NCBI GenBank assembly: GCA_013398275.1
Contig: VZSE01013530.1
Span: 2,480,001-2,544,000, forward strand
Reading direction: 5' to 3'
Source of the DNA: Promerops cafer
Lineage: Eukaryota; Chordata; Aves; Passeriformes; Nectariniidae
Length of the DNA: 64,000 nucleotides
The position numbers were made by a program, and so were the translations under genes. Below the pieces are notes generated by a model. It was not told where the DNA came from and ran no database searches. It saw nothing but the letters and a program-made list of their open reading frames with translations. This document shows, piece after piece, positions 24,701 through 36,684 of the stretch. Within the stretch, counting starts at the first letter, position 1. Every line of letters starts with the position of its first letter.

Positions 24701-27700
24701 GACCACAGACCTTGGGAGGGATTACTTGACCTGGAGTCAGCAACTTTCTCCACCAGCACTAAAAATACCCCTGAATGAGCCGTGGAAATGTGATAGCTTA
24801 AACATTTAGCAGTACTTCAGGCTAGACAGTGGTTTATAATTATATGGTTTCCATTCAGAGACCTGCCAAGAGGCCATTCCCACACAGTTTGTATTTTAGT
24901 GAGGACAGGGCTCTGCAGCCTGAAGGTGAGGGGAGAGGTGGCATCTGCCTTTGCCTATCAGCAAAACCAGCCCCGCTGCAGCACCACATTTCTGTCTGCA
25001 GCTTTTCTAAATCCATCAACAGCTCCTCTTAAAGGGTAAAAGAAATCTGCTGAACAAAAGAGTAACAGTCACCACAATAGCTGTACGACTTATTTTTATT
25101 GTCTTCTTTATGTGTTTTCATAATTAGATACCCAGTATATTGCAGTTCTCTGCCCTGTTAATGCCAAAGCACTGAGAAGTTGTTTGTGCACTGATCCCAG
25201 AAGCTGAGGCACCCAGAGAGGGGAGATTTGGGATCCTGGGCAACACAAGACCTGTCTGAGGATTTTGATTTATAATACTCAAGGTGAGATAAATATCTCT
25301 TCCTTCTTCCAGATGGAAGCAAATGTGCTAGAGCACAACCTTGGATGCCAGCAGGTGCAGGGATAAACAGATGTTGAAATGAAGGGGGGGGAAAAAGCAA
25401 TTTTTCCATTTTGCCTACAAACATCTATTAGCAGGCACCAGGTCATCATTTCATGTCAGATAAAAAGCAGAGGGGGCAAAGGGACTGCTGCAGTACACAG
25501 CCCTTCCTCAGCACACACAAAACATCCCATAAACTCCAACACTGGGGCTGAGCTCCCCTTAACCAGGGAAGGAGCAGGAGAGGTGTCAAATATGCATATA
25601 TACACACATACATATACACACACACCCCAGAGACATTTTATCTCTAGCTATACACAGACATGAGGATCCAGGGAGGTCAGGACAGGCTGCTCAGGGGAAC
25701 TGCCTTCACCTGCCTTCCATCAGAGGGCAGTGGCAGCCCTGCCATTTCCACTGTCCCCTGCACAGCCCAGTTCATCTCACCAACATCTTCCTGCTCTGGG
25801 GCACGAGTGCTGCCCATCCCTGGTTCTCCAGTGCCCAAAGCCAAGACCTGGCTGGGACCAGGTTTCTGCAGGCTTGTCCTGGATGAGCCTTGATGTGCCA
25901 AGGTGAGCTCTTGCTCATCAAGTACTTTGGGAGAAAAAAAACATCCAAAAGTACTCCCCAGCCCAGCAACAGGACAAGAGCAGAGACGAGATCACTGACG
26001 GGGACCACAGCGAGTGACCATTAACCTGGTGGGACGTGAGGGACACCGTGGGGCTGATGCCCCACGGCAGGACACGGGGCTGTGCAGCTCATCCCTGCCA
26101 CGCTGATGGGGACCCAGGACCCCAAAGAAATTTCTTTCTGCAAGAACCAACAGCCGGCTGTGCACAAAATCCTGCAGGATTTTAAACTGATAATGGACTC
26201 AATTATCAATGTGGTGCAGAGAGTCACTAATGGCCCCTTGCCTGGGCATCTCATGGGACAGCCAGGGCAGCTGTGCCTCAGCCAGGGCAGCACTGGAGGG
26301 ACAACTGCATTGTCAGGATTGCACACAGCTGTTCTGTTGCCCACATTAACTAATAAAAAACCACTGTGTGTTCCTGCAGATTGAAGCAAGGCTTTCTGAA
26401 GAACCACAAACGCCTTCTTCTCCACTGGCAGAATGTTTCTAAACTATTTCCTGTGAAAGTCTGCAGTAAAGTCTCTTTCTAAATTACGCTCATTAGTTAA
26501 ATTGGGTTTCATTACCATCCTTTCCCTCAGAGCCCATTACATAAGTTGGATGCTGCATTTTAGGAATCTATTACATGCTAACAACAATATTTCCTTTGAA
26601 AAATCATTTTTAAAAGACTTTTTGATGTTAAAGTATGTCCTATTTTTTGAGGGTCCAAAATGTTATCAGGGAAGGCAAAAGTTGCCTTTGGACATCACAG
26701 TGCCCTCCAGAATGCTCCTCTAGTTCATCCAAATTATTATTTTTATAAGCATAATTAACAGAAACAATAAGTTATTATCCCCATAGACAGCTTTTTTCTT
26801 TTTTTTACACTAATTCAGGCCCTCTTCTATGCACTCTGCAGCATCTAGGAAATAGAAGCAACACAACTCAGAGGAAAAGTGTGCTGGCACATGGGATTAC
26901 AGCTTGTCATCTCATATGGTTCATGTGGCATTTATCACCAGCAAGAAAAAAAATGGAGGAAAAATAAGACATTGCTAATAGGCATCTGCAGTGCTGTGCC
27001 CCAGGGTTTATTTCCTGTAATAAATTAAACTAGAATCTTGCAAAACTTTTTGGATATTTCCAAAACCTGACATTCAGGAGAGCAAATCACCCTCTTTCCC
27101 TCACTGCAGTCTACCCATACCCGTGGATTTCACTCTGTCTGGGTCTCTGTTTAAGCACATTGGGGTCTATCAGGTTGTACTGACTGGTAAATAGGAGAAA
27201 ACAAGAAGGATCTAAGAAAACAAGAAGGCCAGAACAGGCTGTGAGTTTTCAGACACCTGTCTTACCCAAAGAGCATTTTTAGCATAAGCTGGACATTCAC
27301 AGCCCTTAGAGCATTGCCAGCCACTGTAGTCATGCCTTGGTACTTGGTAAAACAGAAAGGAAGCTGTTGTAGCTATTTGCATCCCTTCCATAACAGGGGA
27401 AAACAACTCTTCTATTGCTAAGTGACAGACTGAGTCAAGCACTTCCTCTTTAGTGAAAACTTTATTAGATCTCAGCATGGTTACGATTTTGGAAATTGCT
27501 TTTAGAGAGTTTTATGAGTTTGAGAGCTAGAATTTAATGCCATTGTCTTTTAAATTTAATCTTACTTGAATTACATTTAATTTGATTGCTCTGTGGTGCT
27601 TACTTGCACATAAGCAGCTCACCATTTTGCTACTATTTTACCCCTTTGCAAGCAAGGCACCCCCCCTCCCTGGTGCAACCCCCAAATACAGAGCAGTGGG

Positions 27701-30700
27701 CATTCCTGCCCCACAGGGTGACCTGCAAAGCCTACAGAGCTGCAGCGTTTGGGGTTTTTTTTGTGACTTTTTTTCCCCTTCAGACACACACACTATGTAG
27801 GCTCTGCAGCCACAGCTAAAGAGAATTGCCTGTGCCTCACAGTCACCTTCCCCTTTGCTCAGTGTCTCCCAGCACCATTTGAGATGAGGAAAACCCATCC
27901 TGCCTCACCTTCCTCCCACTCAGTTCCCCCATCTCCTTCCCAGTGAGAGACCCTCCTCTTCCTCCATCACACAACCCCTGCCCTTGCTTTGCTCCCTTGT
28001 CCTGCTTTATCTCTTCCACACTCCTGCCATCAGTGCAAAATTAAGTAATTGCCAATCACTGCCACCTGTCTGCCAACAGTTTTTCTGCAAATTTAAAAAA
28101 CCCACCTTTGGATCCAGTTAGGAATAAGCAAAATGTGAAGAAATTGGTTGGTTATCTGCATTGCTCCAAGCCTTGGGACGTTGTTCAGGTACACAATAAG
28201 GCCAAAACCCCCATGAAATGCAGCATGGTGAGGGCAGAGGAGGTGAGCAAAGCATCCCCTGCGCTTGCACAGCTCACACAAAACCTTCATGAACCACTCT
28301 TTACCTCCCTGATCTTTATCTCAGGGTATAATGCAAAATGTCAGCAAGTAATTTGGTCTTTTCCATGTTTAATTCACTCAATGTTAAAACCTCTCATCTC
28401 AGCAAAATCAAAGCAAAGCCAACAATCGTCATGGAGGGGACCAGGAGCCATGCCTTGCAGACCTTCACCATCTTCCCCTCTCCCACACTTGTGGCAGCCA
28501 GGAAGAAGTTTATTAAAAGACCCCAGAGAAACCCATCTGCAGCCTGGAAATTCAGATTTCCAAAGAGGTCTTCACCTCAATTTCCCAGTGTGGCACAAGA
28601 GCTGGAGCACATTTTTCTGCAGCCCAGTTTGTGGGTGACCTCCCTCTCTGGGGACAGGAGCAGAAGCCAGCTGTGGTGGCTGCTGTCCTGTGGCTCAGAG
28701 GAGTATCAGAGATGTCATGGGCTGTGACCTTGCTGTTGTGTGTGAGGGATGCCCTTGAAGCTGGTGGGTTTCCCTGTGGCCTCTCCCCACCGTGCATTCA
28801 CCTCCTCTGCTTTAAACTGAGTGTGCAAGAAGATATTGAGAGTGTTTGGCCCTCGTGATGTTTATCAACAGAATGAGGAAAAAACCCACTCATTTTCTGA
28901 GGAAATGTATAAAATTACTTCACTCATTCTTTTCTCCTCTTTGATCTCTCAAGCAAAATTGGTAATTAACAAAATTAATTTAGGATAATGCAATGTTATC
29001 TGGATTGGTTTAGCTGAGCCCTGGGCATGGGAAGCAGTGCACAGAAGTAGCTACTATATATTTTTTTGGATGTATAGTCTGTCTAAACATCTTGTTTCCA
29101 AATTTTACTGTCAAATAGATTTCCCCTCTCTATGTATATCTGACAGGCAGGAAAAGAGTACACCAAGAGAGCTTCTTCTTGAGAAAAAAATCACTCAGGG
29201 ATACAAATGGGAGAGCAGGGTGTGGGAAGACAGTGGGGGCTTAAAACCCCTCGTGTAAGAGGACCAGCATGTTCCCCCCCTCATCTTGCTGATCTGCAGG
29301 GGGTTGTCTGAAGCTGAAACACCTTATCTGGTCTCCACCAGGCTCTGAAGCCAACTCCAGCCCAGCATCAGCTGGTCAAGGGTTGTGGAAAAATTTTCTT
29401 GAAGAAATAATCTTGATGGAAAAAGCAAGAATCAGCTGAGGCATATTGATTACTAACAGCATGCCTGATTTCTTAAAAGCCTTTTACTTGGTGATCAGTA
29501 CAGACTGTGTCCAGAGCTGTTTCTGTCTTTAATGCAGTCACCTTCAACTTCACAAAGTATTTTTAATTCATAAAATAAATGAAGACTGCCTAGGACCTGG
29601 GCTCTTTTACTAAGGGAAGGCATTAGAGATTTCCTGCACACTCTCAGGTCAGACCTCCAGTGCCAGTGTATAATTTTCCCTTCCTCTTCCCAGAGCCCAA
29701 AGGGGATGGTGCCTGCTGAGCTCTTCACACACACTTCAAATGTCAACTCATCTTCTTAAAGCATTGCTGCTAAATCTCTTACTGTTTTATTGTCGTTTGT
29801 ATTTTGCTACTGAATGTTACAGCTTTGCCAGGCTTTGAAGCCATTTCACAGGAGCAAGTTTCTCCCTGTGTCTCTCCTGAGTTAACAGGATTCTGTGTGA
29901 AGATGCTTTACATCAAACCCATCGAGCACAGTGGCCCCACAGGAAGGGAGTGAAAATCAGTGTCCATGCAAAGGATGACTGAGGAGTTATATTCCATGTC
30001 CATTTCCAAAACCATGCCTTACGAGACCCTGTCCCAACCTGTAAGCAGGAGGCTGCACCTCAGGGTCAAACCTCCAGCCCCCTCCTGTGCTTGGCACAGG
30101 GAGTCACTCCAGCAGCGTGGAAACCACTGAGCCTCAAGCAGTTGTTGCACCTCAGAAGTATCCATGAACATAACTGGTGGTTATCTGAGCAAGACCAGAC
30201 TCAGAGAAAGGTCCAACACCTGCTTTAAAGCTGTTACTGCATCCTGTCCATCACTGTTCTTTTGGGTGGGGGCTGATGCAGTGGGGACAGAGGATGGTGG
30301 GAGGAGATGGATCCTCTCTGCTCAGCAGCCTGAGCTCTGCTGCAGCTCACTCCTCTTGGATTTCACCGCTTTCTTTCAGCCAAAAATGAAGATTTCTTTA
30401 ATAAGCCAGAAATTTCACTTGTGCTTAAACATGGAAAATCACATTATTAAAGGGCTGCTTCACTACAAATTGCTTTGAATTTCTTCAGTGCTGTCATAGG
30501 GTTTGGGCTAGGTTCTGCTTTTTTAAGGCAGCTGGGGAGAAAAAAACCTGTATAAAGCTGAAACCCAAATCTTCCCTGGAGCCCATCACCAAAGTCATAA
30601 AACAACACTGATGAAGTAACTCATTCCTTTTCCCCAGACTCCTGCCTCAGGATTGCCTTGGCACACTCAGGTTTCTTTTTGTCCAAGTGAGGCATTTCTT

Positions 30701-32200
30701 TCCATTAGTAAATCAGCTGAAGACTTTCCTGGGACAACAAGCTCTTGTTAACAGGACAGGGCTCCTCAGGCCAAGGCTGCCAACATGCTACTGGGCGTGT
30801 CAGGGGCCAAAGTGCTCTGCAAGTGCTGCAGGCTCACGTGTTTCCTAGTGCAACTCCTGCCCTGGAGAAGCACAGAAGCTGCTTCTGTGGGGGCTGTGTA
30901 TGTCCTGGCAGCATGTTTATTTCTTCTAACTACAGAAAAGTATTTGCTGCCCCTGTGGGAGGTGCTTAACCTGCTGTATCTTATTCACCCTCCCCAGGAA
31001 CCACTTTAATTTTGCTATGAATGAAAAATCAGCATGTCCACATAAATATTGAGCCCCACCTGCAGAGGCAGATAGTGACCAGACATTGAAGGCAAGTCAG
31101 TACAACTGAGCTGTGAAAATTTGTTGTGAAAAAACTCAACACTTTTCATTCTTCTCCTTCTTTTGCTCATATTTCAGAAAAAGTCTCCAGTGTTATCCAG
31201 GTTGACAAATGTTTTTAAATTTTTATCATGAAGTTAGTTGCCCTCATGAAGGAACAACTCCCACCTACAATTCACTTGTTTAAAATTTCATGTTCTAACA
31301 CAGTTATCAACTTATATTTGAAAAGGGAAGAACCCACTCAAACCCCCACCTCTCCACGCAAGCCCTAATGAGAACTGAGATGACATTTGTGACTGAGCAG
31401 GGCTCTGAGCCTCCATCAATATCCCAGCTCTGCTCCTCCAAGAGTAACATTTTCACCTGTACACTAATGACCACAACTCAGCACTGTTCCAGTGTGTCCC
31501 ACAGATTGGTTTCCCAAGCATTTTCAGGGATCCATCATTTAATCAGAGTTTTTCCAGCAGCACAGGGATGCTCCTACACAAAACCTTCCAGTTTTAGCAG
31601 GGGCTGCCACCCAGTAGCAAAGGAGAACAAATAAATATCACTTCCTATTTCAGGTTACAGAGCAGTTGGGGCAAACAGTACAAGTAAATCCAGTTTTATC
31701 TTCTCAGTCTATTAAAAATTAACTGGGTCTAGAGGAAGGGAAAATACAATGTGTAGCTGACTCTGGGAGGGAAATAAAAGGCTGGCAAAATACACAGTTC
31801 TAGAAATATTTAAGGGGAGGGGAGGGGGTGATGGAGGAAGAAACAGGGACAATTAGGCTTTTGAGTAGAGAGCTAGCAAACTCAGCCATGCAGATTTGCT
31901 TTGTTTCTGCACTGGTTCTGCAGAGATTCATCCTCCCATATCCCTTTTGTTTTATGAGTTTGTATCACAAGGTCCCAGACCAACTGCTTAAAGTTGCACC
32001 CCAAATCTGTGCTATGCCCTTCTATTTCCTCAGGCCTTAAAGGACTTTTGGAGGATTCAGCCGAAGCTTTGTCCTCCCCAGGAGACAGAACATAGCAAAA
32101 AGATATTTTGTGTTCTTTAGTCCACCCTACCGAAACCACACCTCAGGCTGAGGTATGTTGGTTAATAAGGGCAAATACATTTGAGACGGAGCCTTCAATC
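21709..32200. other. Intergenic, no gene recognised
   Basis: About 10 kb with no exon I can support. It contains a TA/CA tract near 25590-25627 and small duplications (a 16-base unit at 24311-24342). Several 300-500 base open frames, such as 23684-24160 (+), 26021-26425 (-) and 28108-28638 (+), show no domain or family signature. The sequence gives no evidence for or against non-coding transcripts. Confidence 0.5.
25590..25627. repeat. TA/CA simple repeat
   Basis: An interrupted run of TA and CA dinucleotides (ATATATACACACATACATAT, then ACACACACACC). Confidence 0.8.
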
Positions 32201-32254
32201 AGAATTGTGCAGTAGCAAAATTCCAGCTTCGTCTTCAGCCCATTCTTAGCAGCA

Positions 32255-32460
32255 AGGGCAGGATACTCGCGTCTCCCGCAGCCCGGGATCTGCTTCCCCC
32301 GGCAGGCCCAGCCGGGCCTTTGCTGGTCCCCGAGCGCATCCTGCTGATACCGCACCAGAACTGCAGCCTCAGCCGTGTGCGCGGGCTCAGACAACCGCCG
32401 GGGAAACTCCGCTCGCTTCAGTGAGCACACGCTGGAATTATTACCCGGTGAAATTTCTTT
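32255..32460. promoter_or_regulatory. CpG-rich patch (orphan CpG island candidate)
   Basis: About 200 bases hold roughly fifteen or more CpG dinucleotides (ACTCGCGTCTCCCGCAGCCC, CCCCGAGCGCATC, GTGTGCGCGGGC, ACAACCGCCGGGG), while both flanks are AT-rich and CpG-poor. No coding exon is recognisable in it. It lies about 4 kb upstream of LECT2. Confidence 0.35.
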
Positions 32461-33392
32461 CACCTTGTGCCCACTGGATTTTCACCACAAAAGCCTGCGC
32501 TGCAAGTGGCACGAGTGAGTTCTTCTGCAGTCATTCTTGAAATATATTTCATTTTATAATGATTAGCACGTAGAATATGATTCATTTTTCAGAGAAACAG
32601 CTTTTAGGGATTTTTAATAACCCATTGTCCACAGCTCAGCTGGGAGGCGAGTGCTCAGCACTGACTTGTTACCACATGAAACATTGGGCTAGCCAAGAAG
32701 GACCGAGACAAAGGTAAGGTATAGGAAGAGGATTTACCTTTTCAATCACCTGCCAACAAACCTTGCAAGCCTGCAGTTGTGAGATTGTAAAATGACCAAG
32801 AAATAAAATGTGCAGCACTCATTTATCCAGTTCACTGGGGAACAGCCCTTCAGAGGTAGCAAAGAAGAAGGACATTATCAATTTTTGGACATTGGTTGAA
32901 TCCAACTGTGTGAAGGAAACAATGGAGAAACCAGCCCTCACTTGCGGGCAAGCAGAAGTGGGAGGCAGCATGGCTGGAAGGAAACCACAGGGTTTGGTGT
33001 GGGGGTAGATTTGCTCTGGCTCACAGTTTGGCCCTGGCTTTGCTGATGTTTCTGACCAAAGGCACCACTGCCATTGCCCAGGCATATCTCAGTTTTCTGT
33101 TTTTTTTTTCCTCCCAAAATCTTACTCCATTCTTCTGCTATGCAACTTTATTTATTAAGAGATATTGTTAAGATAATGAATAAGTTAAGGGGACTAGTCT
33201 AATGTTTGCAGGGTTTATGGACACATGCATGGCAGGTACCACCCAAAAGCCCTGGTAACTGGCAGTTTACACTGCTGAAATATGACATCATTTACATGGC
33301 AGAATCAGGGTATCTTAGAAAGGCTGAACAGCAAAGGAGGGATTTCTTCAGGACAGCATCAGGCTTAACTCCTTCTCTGCCCGTTGGGATTC
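32461..33392. other. Intergenic, no gene recognised
   Basis: AT-rich sequence between the CpG-rich patch and a CR1 copy. Nothing supportable was seen. Confidence 0.5.
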
Positions 33393-33875
33393 TCAATATC
33401 AGAAGGACGTGCACCTGCTGGAGCAAGACCAGAGGAAGCCATGGAGATGCTCTGAGGGCTGGAGCCCCTCTGCTCTGGAGCCAGGCTGGGAGAGCTGGGG
33501 CTGCTCACCTGGAGAAGAGAAGGCTCTGGAGAGACCTGAGAGCCCCTTCCTAAAGGGACTCCAAGAGACCTGGAGAGGGCCCCTGGACAAGGGCCTGGAG
33601 TGGAAGGACAAAGGAGAATGGCTTCCAGTGCCAGAGGGCCGGGTTAGATGGGATATTAGGAAGAAATTCTTCCCTATGAGGGTGGTGAGGCCCTAGCACA
33701 GGCTGCCCAGAGAAGCTGTGGCTGCCCCATCCCTGGAAGTGTCCCAGGCCAGGCTGGATGGGGCTTGGAGCAACCTGGGATAGTGGAAGGGGTCCCTGTA
33801 CATGGCAGGGGGGTTGGAACAAGATGGGTTTTGAGTTCCCTTCCAACACAAACCAGTCTATTATTCTGTGATTCA
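33393..33875 (+). mobile_element. CR1 LINE, longer 3' end
   Basis: This is the longest sense CR1 copy of its subfamily in the window. It runs from AGAAGGACGTGCACCTGCTG through GAGCTGGGGCTGCTCACCTG, the AAGAAATTCTTCCCTATGAG block and CCAGGCTGGATGGGGCTTGG to the tail TTATTCTGTGATTC. It is 5'-truncated and non-coding. Confidence 0.9.
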
Positions 33876-36400
33876 GGGATATCAGCCCAAACACTCCCAT
33901 TTGCCTGCTGAGCAATTGCTTAGTCCATCAGAAGACCTTGAAGGGTTTTCTTACACAGCCACTTAAGCTACTACTGACATTAAAGGGGAAAAATGGGGAC
34001 CTCTACCCCGTGCAAAAGAAAGGGATCAGCACTTCCCAGTTTAACCCGCCTGGCTCCCCCCACCTTCATGCTGTTTGCCACCACAGGGAAGGAAATGGTG
34101 CAACAGCAGCTCCCAGGACTGTGCAATGCCAGGGGCTGCTCCATGTCCTTCTGTCAGTGGGTGCTGAGTGGCCAATTCATGGATTTCACAACTGCACCCA
34201 CCAACCGTTAAATCAACATCTTGGGGGCCCAACACAAGAACCCCTCCAACTTCGGTTCTGAGCTTCCTCATGCCCAAGGTGAGAGGTCTGCGCCTGCCAG
34301 CTCACCCAGGAAAGATGGGGAAGGCACTGAGACATCCCAAAGGCATCATCCTACACTTGAAAGCTGTTTTATTAAGAGTACTTTACCACAAGTGCATTAG
34401 ATATATTGCAGTAGCTATGGAATTTTGATGTGTTTTTGAAACACCAGAGCAAGATTCAATCCTGTTAGGATCTCTTATAGCGAAGAAATAAAAATAAATG
34501 TATGCAGTTATGAGCAATTTGGAGTCAGCCCTGCACACAGGAGAGATGGGAAAAAAATTGCAACGAGCAGGCTGCTTAGAGCCATTTTACAAAGCACCAG
34601 ACTGCAAAACAGGACTCAAGGAAAACCTTCTTCAGTGTCTGTGCACCTGTAACACCTCCCTTCTCGTGCCTAGCAGCTTGGCTGGTTTTACACCAAGCCT
34701 TTCCTTCACAAGACTTTGTAGAGCAGATTGAAGTGCAGCAATTGTTTCCTTGGTAAAATTTGGAGCATGTGAGTTCACAGGAGTCTACAAAAATCAGTAA
34801 CTTTTCAAGGTAGGTCTGCCCCAGGCTAAAGTTATCTAATGAGGTATTTAAAACTCTCCCACTGCAAACTGAAATAAATCAGAAATAGAATCTGGTGGAG
34901 AGAGATCATTATTGCAGAAATCCCACTGGACACCCCTCAACTGGGAATGGCCAGGCATCCCCTGAAAAAATCTTTATTTTTTAAATGGTTTTGATTGCAG
35001 TAGGAAAAAAGCTTCCAGCAGCCTGTACAGAGCTAGCCAAGCTCAGAAACACTTTACAACCTCTCTGCTATGAAATCTTCATTGAAAATGCCACCTGTAC
35101 CACCTCCCCTGCTGACTCCTGCTGTTAAGGAGAGCTGAGGGGGTTTGCAGAGAGCTTGTGTCAAATGAAGGAGAATAAGCAATGAAGGTTGTTTCAGGCA
35201 AGGATCAAACAAAGCCACACACCCCATCTTTCTGTTCAGGGCTAAGCAGTACTCCCAAACCCTGAATACCCACTGAGAACCCTTACCAGCATTGTGTCAT
35301 TTATCAGCCAAAACTCCATTATATTAAGCAAATTATGACCAAAAGCCCCATCCAAGCTGGACTGAAGGGACATAACTCTTACATAAATATCTGTTTGGTG
35401 GTTATGAGTGTGGAAACCAGCAGTTCTTCCTGGCAGGATGGAGAAGAAAGCAGCAGGGATAAAACCAGCCAAACCAGTTGTCATAACCCTAGGGAGGGCT
35501 AAAAGATTGTTTGGGGATTAAGTATTGGCTGTAAAGAAAAGCTTGGAAACTCAAGTGAAAAATTTGTCTCCAACTGCTTGTTCCATGGAGGTTTTCAGAA
35601 AACACAATGTACAAATGCTTTTGCAAACTAGAAGTGGGGCAGAGACACATCTGTTTCTTCTCTGAATAAAATCTGTGGGACTTCCAGAGGTTTCTGTAAC
35701 TTGAAATATCAAATAATTATGTGAAAGCACCATGACTCATTTAAATTTCATATTATCCAAGACATGTCTGTAAAGAAAATCTAATGCTTTTCTGTAAGTA
35801 GTGCAGAAAAATCAAACTGAAAGATTACCAGAGACACAAAGGAGTCTGCTTTATAGTACAATAGCTGAAACCAAGAAGGTACTAAAGTCATCACTTTAAA
35901 ACCTAGGATTCTTGAACTCCAGGTCAGTTTTGCCCATGCAATGGGTTTGGAACAGTTGTTTCAGAACTTGAAGATGTTTCAGTAAGTATTACACTGTTAA
36001 AAACCAGGGTTTCAGTGAACAGACATCATGGATTTAACTGAAATAATTGACAATTTCAGCTGAACCACAAAAAAGAAATGTTTTGATGCAAAAGCATCTG
36101 TTTTTCTTTGCATAAATGAATATTCATGAACGCCAAACACTTTCTGTGTTCTCGGTCACAAAGCTCTGGTGGGCACAAACACCCAGGGAGGAATGAGCAG
36201 CAAAGGACAAACTGGTGACATCCACTCTGGAGCTTTGACCACCTTTTCCCTCCAGCTCAATCCTGTGAACCATATTTGTGGTTCCTACCATTTTCGGCCT
36301 AAATGTGACCTTACTTCAGGATGGGGAAGAAAAGGTGTTAAGAAACAGCTCAACCAGGGTTTCCTGAAATGTGGGGTTGTTCATTTCCATCTCTTACTGT
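33876..36400. other. Intergenic 5' flank of LECT2
   Basis: AT-rich sequence with no exon or repeat that I can support. Confidence 0.5.
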
Positions 36401-36403
36401 GTG

Positions 36404-36600
36404 CTAACGGCCCAGTTATTTTATCCATCTTTCCCAACCAGCTTTAACAACTGTTAGAGCCTGCAGACCGCCACAGTGCCCAGTATGGCAACACCACCTG
36501 CCTGGAGCTGTAACACTTTGCTCGAGACCGATTGGCCAAGACAACGGACTTGGGCTTTCAGAAGCACATAAATACCTCAGGTGGCAGCTGTTCAACGTCT
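36404..36600 (+). promoter_or_regulatory. LECT2: LECT2/MIM-1 promoter with clustered Myb-type sites
   Basis: Within about 235 bases of the start codon there are five matches to the Myb consensus YAACNG: TAACGG (36405-36410), CAGTTA (36413-36418, minus), CAACTG (36448-36453), CTGTTA (36451-36456, minus, overlapping the previous one) and CAACGG (36542-36547). An inverted CCAAT box (ATTGG) lies at 36531-36535 and a TATA-like ATAAATA at 36568-36574, which puts transcription start near 36600. Chicken mim-1 is a classic direct target of Myb together with C/EBP-beta in myeloid cells, so this cluster fits. No strong C/EBP site was seen by eye. Confidence 0.7.
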
Positions 36601-36638
36601 TTGACTGGATCAAAGAACACGGGTGACACGGCCCCAGA

Positions 36639-36684
36639 ATGCCAGCTCTCAGTCTGGTCACTCTGGTCAGCTTGGTGTCCATTG
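36639..36684 (+). CDS. LECT2: LECT2/MIM-1 exon 1
   Basis: The ATG at 36639 opens the signal peptide MPALSLVTLVSLVSI. The exon stops after one base of the next codon at a G|GTGAGT donor. The start is chosen because it lies about 65 bases downstream of the TATA-like box and matches the MIM-1 N-terminus. Confidence 0.9.

Noticed and set aside
28108..28727. 176- and 129-codon plus-strand frames
   Set aside because: No domain or splice pattern was recognised, and the two frames overlap in different phases.
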